A DNA stretch of 64,000 nt from Closterium sp. NIES-65 (lineage: Eukaryota > Streptophyta > Zygnematophyceae > Desmidiales > Closteriaceae): positions 248,001 through 312,000 of the forward strand of contig CANXME010002134.1 in assembly GCA_948144175.1 (NCBI GenBank), in the 5' to 3' direction. A model generated the notes under the pieces. The model saw only the letters and a list, made by a program, of their open reading frames with translations. It was not told where the DNA came from and searched no databases. This document shows positions 54,348-63,140 of the stretch, piece after piece. The first letter of the stretch is position 1. Every line of letters starts with the position of its first letter. The translations under genes were made by a program, and so were the position numbers.

Positions 54348-55833
54348 TGACAAAATTAGAAGAAAGAAAGAGAGGGTTGAACTAGCAGGAATGAGGATAC
54401 AAATAGCAAAACCCTAGAAGGGTTGTACTCGCTATAGAGCACCCCACTACAGGCTAGAGCATAAGATAATATTCTGACACACCCCCATAGCCAAAGTGGG
54501 GTGTAATCAGCAGAGCAGGCAAAGCAGTACAAGCTCAGGGTGGATCACAATGTCACCACACAATCTGAGCACAAGTTCAAGAAGAAATAGTTTAGAGTTC
54601 ACATTTATGAGCAAAGCTAGTGGTAGTCACAATGGGCAAGTGAGGAGGAGGAGAGAGAGTGAGGGGAGAGGAGATAGGAGGCGACGGCTGAAGCTGCAGA
54701 CACACGGGCAACAGGAGGCAGACTGGCACAGCGGCTACCGGACAGCGCCCGGACTACAGGAGTAACAGGCCCCGCGGCTCAAGTAGCGGCAGACGGGCAA
54801 CGGACCCACGGGCGGCTGGCGTAGAAGTCTAGCTCACTGGGCTACCGGGACAGCGCCCCGGACTACAGGTGCTGCGGACAACAGTACGGCAACCTCCATG
54901 CAGCTTCCCCAAACAGTCCTACTCCCCGACACACACCCTCTGCTACACCGCTAGCTCCACTCCCACGCACTCCCCTTAAACCCTAAACCCCAGTCTCCCA
55001 CACAACCACCCCCCTCAGCGACAGCTGCAGCAGTGGGAGACGAAGGAGGAGGAGGAGCAAAGGGAGGAATGCACACCGACCACCCCCATACCTGCCACCC
55101 CACAGCTGCGGCCCCCGAAGGAGCCGCGACGGGCGACGGGAAATGGGGGGGGGAGGAGGGGGGGGGGGGGGGGGGGGGGGGGGGCGAAGTGGGGCGGCGG
55201 GGCCGCGACGGGTCGGTGGCGGGGCCGCGACCGGAGTTGGCGGGGCCGCGACCGGAGGCGGCTGGGCCGCGACGTGAGGCAGCAGGGCCGCGACCGGAGG
55301 TGGCGGGGCCGCGACGAGTCGGTGGCGGGGCCGCGACGGGTCGGTGGCGGGGCCGCGACCGAAGGTGACGGGGCCGCGACGAGTCGGTGGCGGGGCCGCG
55401 AGAGTGGGGCGGCGGGGCCGCGACGGGTCCCCATCGCCCGTCGCGACGCGTCCAAAGCGGGACGCGGCGAACGCCGGGGCAGAAGCCCGCCGCGCGCCTC
55501 GGGGCGCACAGCGGGCAGAGAACTGCCGCTCGCCTCGGGGCGCACGGTGGGCAGAAAACCGCCGCGCGCCTCGGGGCGCACGGCGGGCAAAAAACCGCCG
55601 CGCGCCTCGGGGCGCACGGCGGGAGGAAAAAGTAGCAGCGGAAGCGAGGTGGTAACCCACCCACAGGATCGATCCAAGGGGATCGACCTGCTCTGATAGC
55701 ATGACAAAATTAGAAGAAAGAAAGAGAGGGTTGAACTAGCAGGAATGAGGATACAAATAGCAAAACCCTAGAAGGGTTGTACTCGCTATAGAGCACCCCA
55801 CTACAGGCTAGAGCATAAGATAATATTCTGACA
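54348..55833 (-). mobile_element. Non-autonomous short-LTR element H, very recent
   Basis: Two identical 132-bp LTRs (54348-54479 and 55702-55833) and an exact target duplication GCGGT (54343-54347 and 55834-55838). The internal region (1.22 kb) has no recognisable protein. It keeps a primer site (minus-strand TGCTATCAGAGC), a hairpin (55669-55686), a polypurine tract next to 54479, the 3' box at 54528-54580, and GC-rich repeats around a long G run (55157-55184). Overall like element E. The absence of coding sequence together with identical LTRs implies recent movement by proteins supplied from elsewhere. Confidence 0.95.
55669..55701 (-). promoter_or_regulatory. Primer binding site and stem-loop of element H
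   Basis: Stem TCGATCC (55669-55675), loop, GGATCGA (55680-55686), directly before minus-strand TGCTATCAGAGC. Compared with element E, one stem pair has changed on both sides (C-G to T-A). Confidence 0.75.
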
Positions 55834-56067
55834 GCGGTTCGATACAGTGACGACTCGGGCAACTGCTCTGTAACGAGTCAGTTGTGTGTCCTTGCTGTCG
55901 CGCTATATTTGTCAGGTCTAAGGTCGCTAACCTTTGACTTTCGCATAACCTCCAGCAGTTACTTCAACCTCCGAGGGCTGACTCGCTGGTGCCTCAATAT
56001 GCTTTGCTTCGCTTGAGCCTTAGTGTTTCGACACGTCAGAGGCGCTTAGGACCGATTGTTTCCAACA
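55834..56067 (-). repeat. 5' LTR of element D, second part
   Basis: Continues the LTR of D after element H and matches 41701-41934. The GACAT target copy follows. Confidence 0.9.
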
Positions 56068-56235
56068 GACATGAATGCCGCCGGCCGCTCGGTGAAATTC
56101 CTGCTTCGCTGGAAAGATCGCACGAGCGGGGACGACACGTATGTTGCAGCTTACTCCGGTTGTGGATGCTTACTTGGCCCGCCGAGGTGTCTCAGATATC
56201 CACCACCTTTCTTAAAGAGGGGGGGGGGGGTTTAG
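56068..56235 (+). pseudogene. Gypsy chromodomain, C-terminal part, and polypurine tract
   Basis: Continues the frame of 41454-41489: NAAGRSVKFLLRWKDRTSGDDT, the central strand and RWK motif of a chromodomain. The frame runs on without the usual Trp. AAAGAGGGGGGGGGG at 56213-56230 serves as the polypurine tract before the 3' LTR. Confidence 0.8.
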
Positions 56236-56515
56236 TGTAAGGATTTTTTCCAGATTCCTTACTGGGTCACACTGTACTCGTACAACTCCGGTTTTCGGAA
56301 AACCAGGCTCGGTCCGCCGACCTCGCCTTTCGAACCACCACCGTGTCGCCTTCGGGTTTTCCAACCCCGAACCTGCACCCAACCATCTTGCGACCCCGCG
56401 ACCTCGGCCTAGCTAGCATTGCTATATTAGTTCTGGGCCTCGTTGTTCCCTCAGACGTTGTAATCACTTCCGCGTTATCGAAGTCTGCGCACTCTTCCTT
56501 TCACAACTCATAACA
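56236..56515 (+). repeat. 3' LTR of the gypsy element
   Basis: 280-bp LTR from TGTAAGG to CATAACA. It lacks most of the ~48 bases present in the 5' LTR at 19074-19121. The second GTTTA target copy follows. Confidence 0.9.
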
Positions 56516-56520
56516 GTTTA

Positions 56521-56591
56521 AGCATTATATTGTTACCTCAGCCTCAAGCTCGCAACCTAACGTCAGCTGCTGTGCAGTTCGAATATTTGAA
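56521..56591. other. Host sequence between gypsy and MULE
   Basis: 71 bases; the last nine (ATATTTGAA) are the left MULE target duplication. No feature is seen. Confidence 0.6.
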
Positions 56592-56814
56592 GGGCATTTA
56601 TCTTAGCGGTAACACTCATTGGGGTCGATCGCACGCGAGGTAAGCCACGTGTCCAAATCGTAACTAAAGTATCTTCCGATTGTCTCCATGGTAACCAACG
56701 TGCCAGTTTGGTCAACATTATTTCCAGAATGGTAATGAACAGTGCATTCCGAAATCCCAACTGGTAACTCGTCAGAACATCCACGATGTACACCATACGT
56801 ACCCTGTATGACTC
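56592..56814 (+). repeat. Left terminal inverted repeat of the MULE
   Basis: Begins GGGCATTTATC. It is the inverted copy of 62482-62704, colinear over 223 bases without gaps. Confidence 0.95.
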
Positions 56815-57258
56815 GGCAAAACTGAAAATGAGATGGATATAGGCTTCGCATTGTAACATATTTGTTATAATTTCACGTTTATAACTTGAACATGTGTAGA
56901 TGATAGTAAAACAATAAATGCTATTATGTTTGTCAAATTGTTGTCTTGACTAGGGATTACGAAATTAAAATAGATCCTGAATACGGTGTCTACAGAAGTT
57001 ATGTGCTAGTCTCTTATAAATATAACCAACATATATGCAAATCCAACCTGTTACCTTATGTAGTATCGTTTTTGACCTACGTCATGAAATGGGTCGTGTT
57101 GTCCGCGGCGTGAAACATTGCATAAATTTCTAACAGGCACCTGTGCTGCATGCACCAGAGATGGACCCCCCTATAATCACTACAACAAGCCCAAATTGCT
57201 TGAGATCATGGCAATATGTTGTCCACGACGAATGTATAAGCTTAGCTCAACAGCGGGG
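56815..57258. other. MULE 3' non-coding region
   Basis: AT-rich DNA between the left inverted repeat and the transposase stop codon. Nothing else is recognised. It presumably holds the 3' untranslated region and polyadenylation signal on the minus strand. Confidence 0.5.
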
Positions 57259-60200
57259 CTACTCATGTTCTTGAACCTGTTCTTTGGAGAATTCAGTTAC
57301 ACCTTGTCCACCCGCAACACCCATCGCAGAATCACCACCGTCCGCAGGTTGTATGGTGTGGGTTGGCGCTCCATACGATGGCCATTGCTGATTCATGTAT
57401 GACTGCATGGGCACAGTCCATGGGTACTGCCAGTACAGCCCTTCTCGAGGTGTGCCAACCCCTCTATGCATGCCATGGTCATTATTAGATGTGGCAATCC
57501 CTGGCTCCGGCATAGGGACTCTAACTCCCTGCCAATGCAAACCCATCTGCTGCAGCCAACCGCGCTGCTGAACCGCTCGATGTTGGTCTGCCTGCTGCGC
57601 CATGCTCTGCTGCGCCATGCCCTGCTGCGCCATGCCCTGCTGCCGCCCTGCATGTAGCTGCCGGGCATGCGGCTGCCCTGCCCGTTGCTGTCCCCCCTGC
57701 TGCTGCCCTGCCTGCCACATCCAATATGCCTGCTGCTGCCATGCCTGCTGCTGCCCAGCATGCTGCTCCCCCACCTCCTGCTGCCCTGCTGGCTGCTGTC
57801 CTGCCTGCTGACCTGGCTGCTGTCCTGCCTGCTGACCTGTCTGCTGTCCTGCCTGCTGACCTGTCTCCTGTCCTGCCTGTTGCCCTGCCTGCTGCCCTGC
57901 CTGCTGCCCTGTCTGTTGCCCTGCCTGCTGCCCTGTCTGCTGCCCTGTCTGTTGCTGCCCCTGCCGCTGCCCACCTATCTGTTGCTGCCGTCTCTGCCGC
58001 TGCTTTCCCTGTTTTTGCCGTCTCGGCTGCTCTCCTTCTCCTTGAGTTTCACGTCGCCGGATTCTTTGAGACGGGCCCCCAGACGTACTTCTGTCAATAA
58101 TTTCTGTTGCAGCTTCTTCCAAATCTGGCACTTGTTGTTGCAGATTCAGGCGTGACAGCTTTCGCAAACGACTCCGGACAACAGCTGCGATACTTCTTGG
58201 GCCCGCCGTATTCACGGTCCCCTGTTGATTACCCTGTTGCTGCACGCCTTGTTGGTGATCATGGCCCTGCCTGTTCGCCCGCAGCCCAACTGCATCCGCC
58301 GATGCTATGGTTTCCCCCCCTGCAACTGGCATTGCTCTAGATACAGCCGATGGCACCCCTGCTCCTTGTGAAGCTGATGTCGACACTAGGCCCTCTGATG
58401 CAGCTGCCTCCTCCCTGTGCTGCTGCTGCTGCTGCTGCCCCTGCTGCTGCTGCTGGTGCTGCCCCTGCTGCTGCTGCTGCCCCTGCTGCTGCTGCTGCTG
58501 CCCCTGCTGCTGCTGGTGCTGCTGCTGCTGTCCCCCCTGCTGCTGCTGCTGCTGCTCCCCCTGCTGCTGCTGCTGCTGCTGCTCCTCCCCCTCCTGCTGC
58601 TGCTGCTGCTGTTGCTGCTGCTCCTCCTCCTGCTGCTGCTGCTGCTGCTGTTGCTGCTGCTCTTCCTCCTCCTGCTGCTGCTGCCCCTGCCCATGCCCGT
58701 GCCCCTGCCCTGCTTTCTGCTGCCTTCCCCTTCGCTGCTGCCTCTGCCCCCGCTGCCCCTTCGGCTGCCCCTTCTGCTTCCCCTTCTGCTTCCCCTTCTG
58801 CTTCCCCTGCCGCTGCTGCTGCTGCTGCTCCCCCCCTTGCTGTTGACTTCCACTTTGCTGCTGTGGCTGCCGCCTCCCTGCTCCCTCCTCCTCCTGCCAG
58901 TCGCTTCCTTCAGAATCTGATGTGAGGGAATACTCCGTATCCTCATCGCCCGCAACTCCTTGTTCTACTCTCCCAGCGGCACCCTCTTCCTCATCTCCAT
59001 TCCGTCGTGCTCGAGCTTCCATCGTACGTACAGCTGAACAACGAATCCCTTCACGATGTAGCTCTCCACACGCGCTGCACTTTGACACGTTTACCTCACC
59101 CATCGCAATTGTGCATGTTTGCATATCAACATGAGCCTGTGGTGAGTGCCTCTCTTCCCATGCTGCCCGTTGTGCCGCCCGCAACTCACATGTGCGCACA
59201 TTATGACCTTTCTCACCACACTTCCCACACTTGCGCATCTTATCACCATCCACCTCACCAGAACTTCTGATACGTGTCTCACGTGGACGCCCTGGCCTCT
59301 TTGGGTACGAAGGTGGCTTGGTGGTGTTGTCTCGAAACGCCTCGGTAGGGTCGAGCGGGACAACAGGGGTACTGTATACATTTTTAAGAGCCTCCACTTT
59401 GTAGTAGCGGTCCACTACTTGATGAGCCTTCTCCGGTGTGGACCTGTAGACAGAATAAAGGTGTACACATGGGAGGCCGTACTCCCTACACAAAGGCGGG
59501 TTGTACAAGGGGACACACGGTAGAAGGGAGGATCATTTGAGAATGTTTCCAAGAAGTACTTTCACATAACATATGTTTGAACAAATGTTTAGTCACTGAC
59601 GCATGACCTACCTTGGATACCCGCAGCTGCATGTGCTGGCCTCAAGGTGACTAGCGTATGTCGTGACGCGCCGTGTCTCCCGTCCAGTCGTGCGGGTCAC
59701 CTTGAAGGTCTGCTCCACAACCCGTTCTCCAAACTTCTCTACCGCCGTCTCTCCTGTCTGGTCAGCCGTATACGACATTCCATATTTGGCGTTTTCGCGA
59801 ATGATGTTCACAATTTTCTGTGGCAGCTGATCGTTAGCCATGGTCTCGAATGCTTCATGCCGCTTGAATGTTGACACCCCCTTCCTCCCAATCACTGCTA
59901 ACAAAACCTGCGCCGGACTCTTTCTCCTCAAGCCCTTCAACATGGCATGACTGGACTCTACAGGGTTCGAGCTGTAGCAACCATAACGAGCAGCCCCAAA
60001 TCTGGTGGTGGCCCATTTTCTAGACAGCTCATCTTTTGTCAAGTAGACAACCCCCCCGGGACACTCTTTCTCGATCTTCATTAGGTACTGTGCAAACACC
60101 TCTGCAGTCAAGGCACTAGCACCATGCTCAATCTTGCCATCAAGGGTTGACCGGAACTTAGCATTGAAGTTCCGAACTATGTGAGTGACGCAAAAGGATT

Positions 60201-61116
60201 CCCTTGCGTTTGGAAAAACCTCACGCGTCGCAGCTGCCCATCCTCTCCCCCGATCATGCATGATAATAAAACCCTCAGTGTTAACTTCTGGCACGGCCTC
60301 CTGTAAGAGCTGGAAAATGAAACTGCATGCTTCTTTCGTCTCACCCTCAACCCATGCAATCCCAAGATGCACAAGCTTGTGCTCACAATCAAGAGCACAA
60401 AGGTTAAGTGTTTGTCCGCCCCACCTTGTCTTGATATGACAGCCATCCGCAAACACTATTGGGAAACAGTTCAACAATGCAGTGCGAGCTCCGTGGAACA
60501 CTAACCCAGCACGAAAAAACTTGTCCCCATCCTTCACCATGGACACTCGCGACGTAGGGTTCAGCCCCTTAAACATGGACAATAGCATCTCAAAATACTC
60601 AAATCCCTCGTCCCCCGACAAAACATCTTCCTTTTCAAGCTGAAGAAGTGCACGACGTGCTGTGTTGTATGAACATGAGACGCCATAAACCTCCTTCACC
60701 TTATCTCTCAAACCACTAGGACTCATCGTGCCATGCGCGACAAACTCACGGGCGATCTCCTTGACCTCTTCCACATTAATCCGAGCAGGACATACAGCAC
60801 ACATATCGGCATGCTCTAAGTGAAGCTCCCTGATCTCAATCTTCCCCTCCCTAGGCCCTCGCGCATAAATACGGAATGGACAGAAACCGTCCGGAGCAGG
60901 CACACCCGCAGCGGGCCACGCAACCCCCTTCATACACAGACAGCGCACATCAACACAATCAGCTCTGTTATAGTGAAAGTGAGGTTCGAACCTTTCCTGA
61001 CGAGCATACTTGCGAATATGCCTACGCGCCTCATCGACGTTCGCAAACACATGGCCCATTGACAAGTTGAGCTCACCCCGGTTCTGCACCAACACACTAC
61101 GGAGAAAATGGAACAC
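57259..61116 (-). CDS. MULE transposase (two exons, DDE, SWIM and polyglutamine)
   Basis: Catalyses cut-and-paste transposition of the MULE. Exon 1 (61116-59612) has a MuDR-type N-terminal module (GHVFANVDEARRHIRKY, residues 21-37) with a Cys-rich segment, then the MULE DDE domain: Asp224 (FADGCHIK), Asp288 (MHDRGRG) and Glu387 (NPVESSH). It ends in the first half of a SWIM zinc finger (CSCGYP, 496-501). A 126-base intron (59486-59611) begins GTAGGT and ends TGTAG; splicing gives EYGLPCVH, completing CxC...CxH. Exon 2 (59485-57259) adds a zinc knuckle CGKCGEKGHNVRTC, a second Cys-rich CSACGELHREGIRC, and a Gln-dominated tail of about 600 residues. Predicted 1,243 residues. The start is uncertain: Met at 61059, just before the domain, or an upstream exon ending in an acceptor near 61105 are alternatives. 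Confidence 0.9.
57640..58870 (-). repeat. CAG/CTG-rich repeat tract encoding polyglutamine in the MULE transposase
   Basis: Two blocks: about 57770-57960 encodes QQAGQQTG-type repeats, and 58410-58690 encodes long Gln runs broken by Gly and Glu, with a Lys/Gly/Gln stretch at 58700-58830. The frame stays open over more than 1.2 kb. Confidence 0.9.
59486..59611 (-). other. Intron in the MULE transposase gene
   Basis: Donor AG|GTAGGT at 59611 and acceptor TGTGTAG|GG at 59486. Phase 2; removal joins the two halves of a SWIM zinc finger in frame. Without removal, exon 1 runs into a TAG at 59608-59610. Confidence 0.8.
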
Positions 61117-61249
61117 GGCAGATTAGAAATAGATGGTAAACAAATACATATAATCATGGAAGTACACACAGAGATGGAAGACGGTAAACAAACGAGACAT
61201 GAAAATGTTGCAACCAAAGCTACATAATGCGTAAACGATGCATGCTTTG

Positions 61250-62245
61250 GCATGGCGCATTTGCGGGCTGCGCCATGCCTTGGCTGCATGGCGCAGCGCC
61301 GATTGCGGCGCCATGCCTTGGCATGGCGCATTTGCGGGCTGCGCCATGCCTTGGCTGCATGGCGCAGCGCCGATTGCGGCGCCATGCCAAGGCTGCATGG
61401 CGCAGCGCCGATTGCGGCGCCATGCCTTGGCATGGCGCATTTGCGGGCTGCGCCATGCCTTGGCTGCATGGCGCAGCGCCGATTGCGGCGCCATGCCAAG
61501 GCATGGCGCATTTGCGGGCTGCGCCATGCCTTGGCTGCATGGCGCAGCGCCGATTGCGGCGCCATGCCAAGGCTGCATGGCGCAGCGCCGATTGCGGCGC
61601 CATGCCTTGGCATGGCGCATTTGCGGGCTGCGCCATGCCTTGGCTGCATGGCGCAGCGCCGATTGCGGCGCCATGCCTTGGCATGGCGCATTTGCGGGCT
61701 GCGCCATGCCTTGGCTGCATGGCGCAGCGCCGATTGCGGCGCCTTGCCAAGGCATGGCGCATTTGCGGGCTGCGCCATGCCTTGGCTGCATGGCGCAGCG
61801 CCGATTGCGGCGCCATGCCTTGGCATGGCGCATTTGCGGGCTGCGCCATGCCTTGGCTGCATGGCGCAGCGCCGATTGCGGCGCCATGCCAAGGCATGGC
61901 GCATTTGCGGGCTGCGCCATGCCTTGGCTGCATGGCGCAGCGCCGATTGCGGCGCCATGCCAAGGCATGGCGCATTTGCGGGCTGCGCCATGCCTTGGCT
62001 GCATGGCGCAGCGCCGATTGCGGCGCCATGCCTTGGCATGGCGCATTTGCGGGCTGCGCCATGCCTTGGCTGCATGGCGCAGCGCCGATTGCGGCGCCAT
62101 GCCAAGGCATGGCGCATTTGCGGGCTGCGCCATGCCTTGGCTGCATGGCGCAGCGCCGATTGCGGCGCCATGCCTTGGCATGGCGCATTTGCGGGCTGCG
62201 CCATGCCTTGGCTGCATGGCGCAGCGCCGATTGCGGCGCCATGCT
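61250..62245. repeat. 71-bp palindrome-rich minisatellite inside the MULE
   Basis: Thirteen head-to-tail units begin with GCATGGCGCATTTGCGGGCT at 61250, 61321, 61430, 61501, 61610, 61681, 61752, 61823, 61894, 61965, 62036, 62107 and 62178. Spacing is 71 bases, except for two units of 109 that carry an extra 38-base sub-repeat. Every unit contains palindromes such as GCCATGCC-TT/AA-GGCATGGC and GGCGCAGCGCC...GGCGCC. No stop codon occurs in any frame, so long open frames on both strands are artefacts of the repeat. It lies upstream of the transposase start, in a promoter, leader or intron position. Confidence 0.95.
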
Positions 62246-62481
62246 CGTGTAGGGAACTATAGGCGCACACAACAATGACTACGATGTGAAGACCACGGGT
62301 CGGGGACATACCTATATGGGGCGCTGCGCACCATTGTCGACATATCAGCGTTCACCAGGGTGACTACTAACTTGGTGTTATGATCTGTTGGTGTGATTAG
62401 GGTTAGGAGGTAGCGGGACGATTTGGGTAAGGGAATTGGGTTGGGAACTACAGAAATTGGTTGTGTTGTACGTTCAAATCT
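62246..62481. other. MULE sequence between the minisatellite and the right inverted repeat
   Basis: About 236 bases without a gene. It is a plausible place for the transposase promoter or first exon on the minus strand, but I cannot identify either. Confidence 0.4.
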
Positions 62482-62704
62482 GAGTCATACAGGGTACGTA
62501 CGGTGTACATCGCGGATGTTCTGACGAGTTACCAGTTGGGATTTCGGAATGCACTGTTGATCACCATTCTGGAAATAATGTTGACCAAACTGGCACGTTG
62601 ATTACCATGGAGGCAATCGGAAGATACTTTAGTTACGATTTGGACACGTGGCTTACCTTGCGTGCGATCGACCCCAATGAGTGTTACCGCTAAGATAAAT
62701 GCCC
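62482..62704 (-). repeat. Right terminal inverted repeat of the MULE
   Basis: Inverted copy of 56592-56814, followed by the exact 9-bp target duplication ATATTTGAA. Confidence 0.95.
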
Positions 62705-63140
62705 ATATTTGAACAAGCAGAGGATTCTTCGAGATCCAAGGCGTTGTATATTTCCGTTCTACACGCTGATCCGTCGATAGTGACGATCCCTATTCCAAGC
62801 ATTTCCCAATCATCAGGTCTTTTTCTCGAGCCCTCCTCGATTGTTCCTTCGTTCTCCACCACCCTACTTGCTTGTGCGCCCCGAGCCCAGCAAGCACTTC
62901 GTGATTACCGTACCAAACGAAGGGAGTTGTTTGCGTTCCCAGCTTCTGTTGAAGGCATAACTACGCGTGGTCACGGGACGGGACGGGATCGTTAACGGGA
63001 GCGTGGCTTCGTCAGCACGAAGCAGCCATAGCGAAGTCCACATCGCAAGTCCTGTCGAACATTAGGATTTTCTGTGGTGTAGTGAGTTGAACCACCACCG
63101 CTAATTTCGTATTGGTGCTAATACCTACAGTCTAGTCGCA
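62705..63140 (+). other. Upstream region of the host gene
   Basis: Single-copy-looking sequence between the MULE and the start codon at 63141. An open frame at 62699-62995 begins inside the MULE inverted repeat and shows no domain, so I do not call it a gene. The region probably holds the promoter and 5' leader, but I see no certain core element. Confidence 0.4.

Larger units (their letters stand above)
41490..56067 (-). mobile_element. Ty1/copia retrotransposon D in the gypsy chromodomain, with nested G and H
   Basis: 3' LTR 41490-41934 (445 bp). 5' LTR 54132-54347 plus 55834-56067, split by element H. The target duplication GACAT is exact (41485-41489 and 56068-56072). Minus-strand primer site TGGTATGAGAGC (54120-54131). 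Element G interrupts its gag. Without nested insertions it is about 5.7 kb. Confidence 0.95.
17494..56515 (+). mobile_element. Ty3/gypsy chromovirus-type retrotransposon, expanded by nested insertions
   Basis: 5' LTR pieces 17494-17652 and 19074-19235, primer site TGGTATCAGAGCC at 19238, 3' LTR 56236-56515. The target duplication GTTTA is exact (17489-17493 and 56516-56520). After removing nested elements E, F, B, C and D, the internal order is gag, zinc knuckle, protease, reverse transcriptase, RNase H, integrase, chromodomain, purine tract. This order and the terminal chromodomain are typical of plant and fungal chromoviruses. The remaining gypsy sequence is about 5.5 kb, so some 33 kb of the interval is later insertions. 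Confidence 0.95.
56592..62704 (-). mobile_element. Mutator-like DNA transposon (MULE), complete
   Basis: Terminal inverted repeats of 223 bp (56592-56814 and 62482-62704) with about seven mismatches. The flanking 9-bp duplication ATATTTGAA is exact (56583-56591 and 62705-62713). Long inverted repeats and a 9-bp duplication are hallmarks of Mutator elements. The minus strand encodes a two-exon MuDR-type transposase, and a tandem array of 71-bp repeats lies between it and the right inverted repeat. There is no obvious disabling mutation in the transposase. Confidence 0.97.

Noticed and set aside
58307-58925. Cys-, Ala- or Leu-rich open frames on the + strand opposite the polyGln tract
   Set aside because: They are antisense readings of CAG repeats; the Gln frame belongs to the transposase.
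61250-62245. CRISPR-like array of regularly spaced repeats
   Set aside because: Units are directly abutting with no unique spacers, and the sequence is eukaryotic.
61220-62278. Four or more overlapping open frames of over 330 codons on both strands
   Set aside because: They lie in a 71-bp repeat that has no stop in any frame; the encoded repeats (for example HGAAIGAAPCSQ) are translations of the palindromic unit and have no domain.
62699-62995. 98-codon open frame upstream of the host gene
   Set aside because: It starts inside the MULE inverted repeat, shows no domain, and lies on the promoter side of a better gene model.
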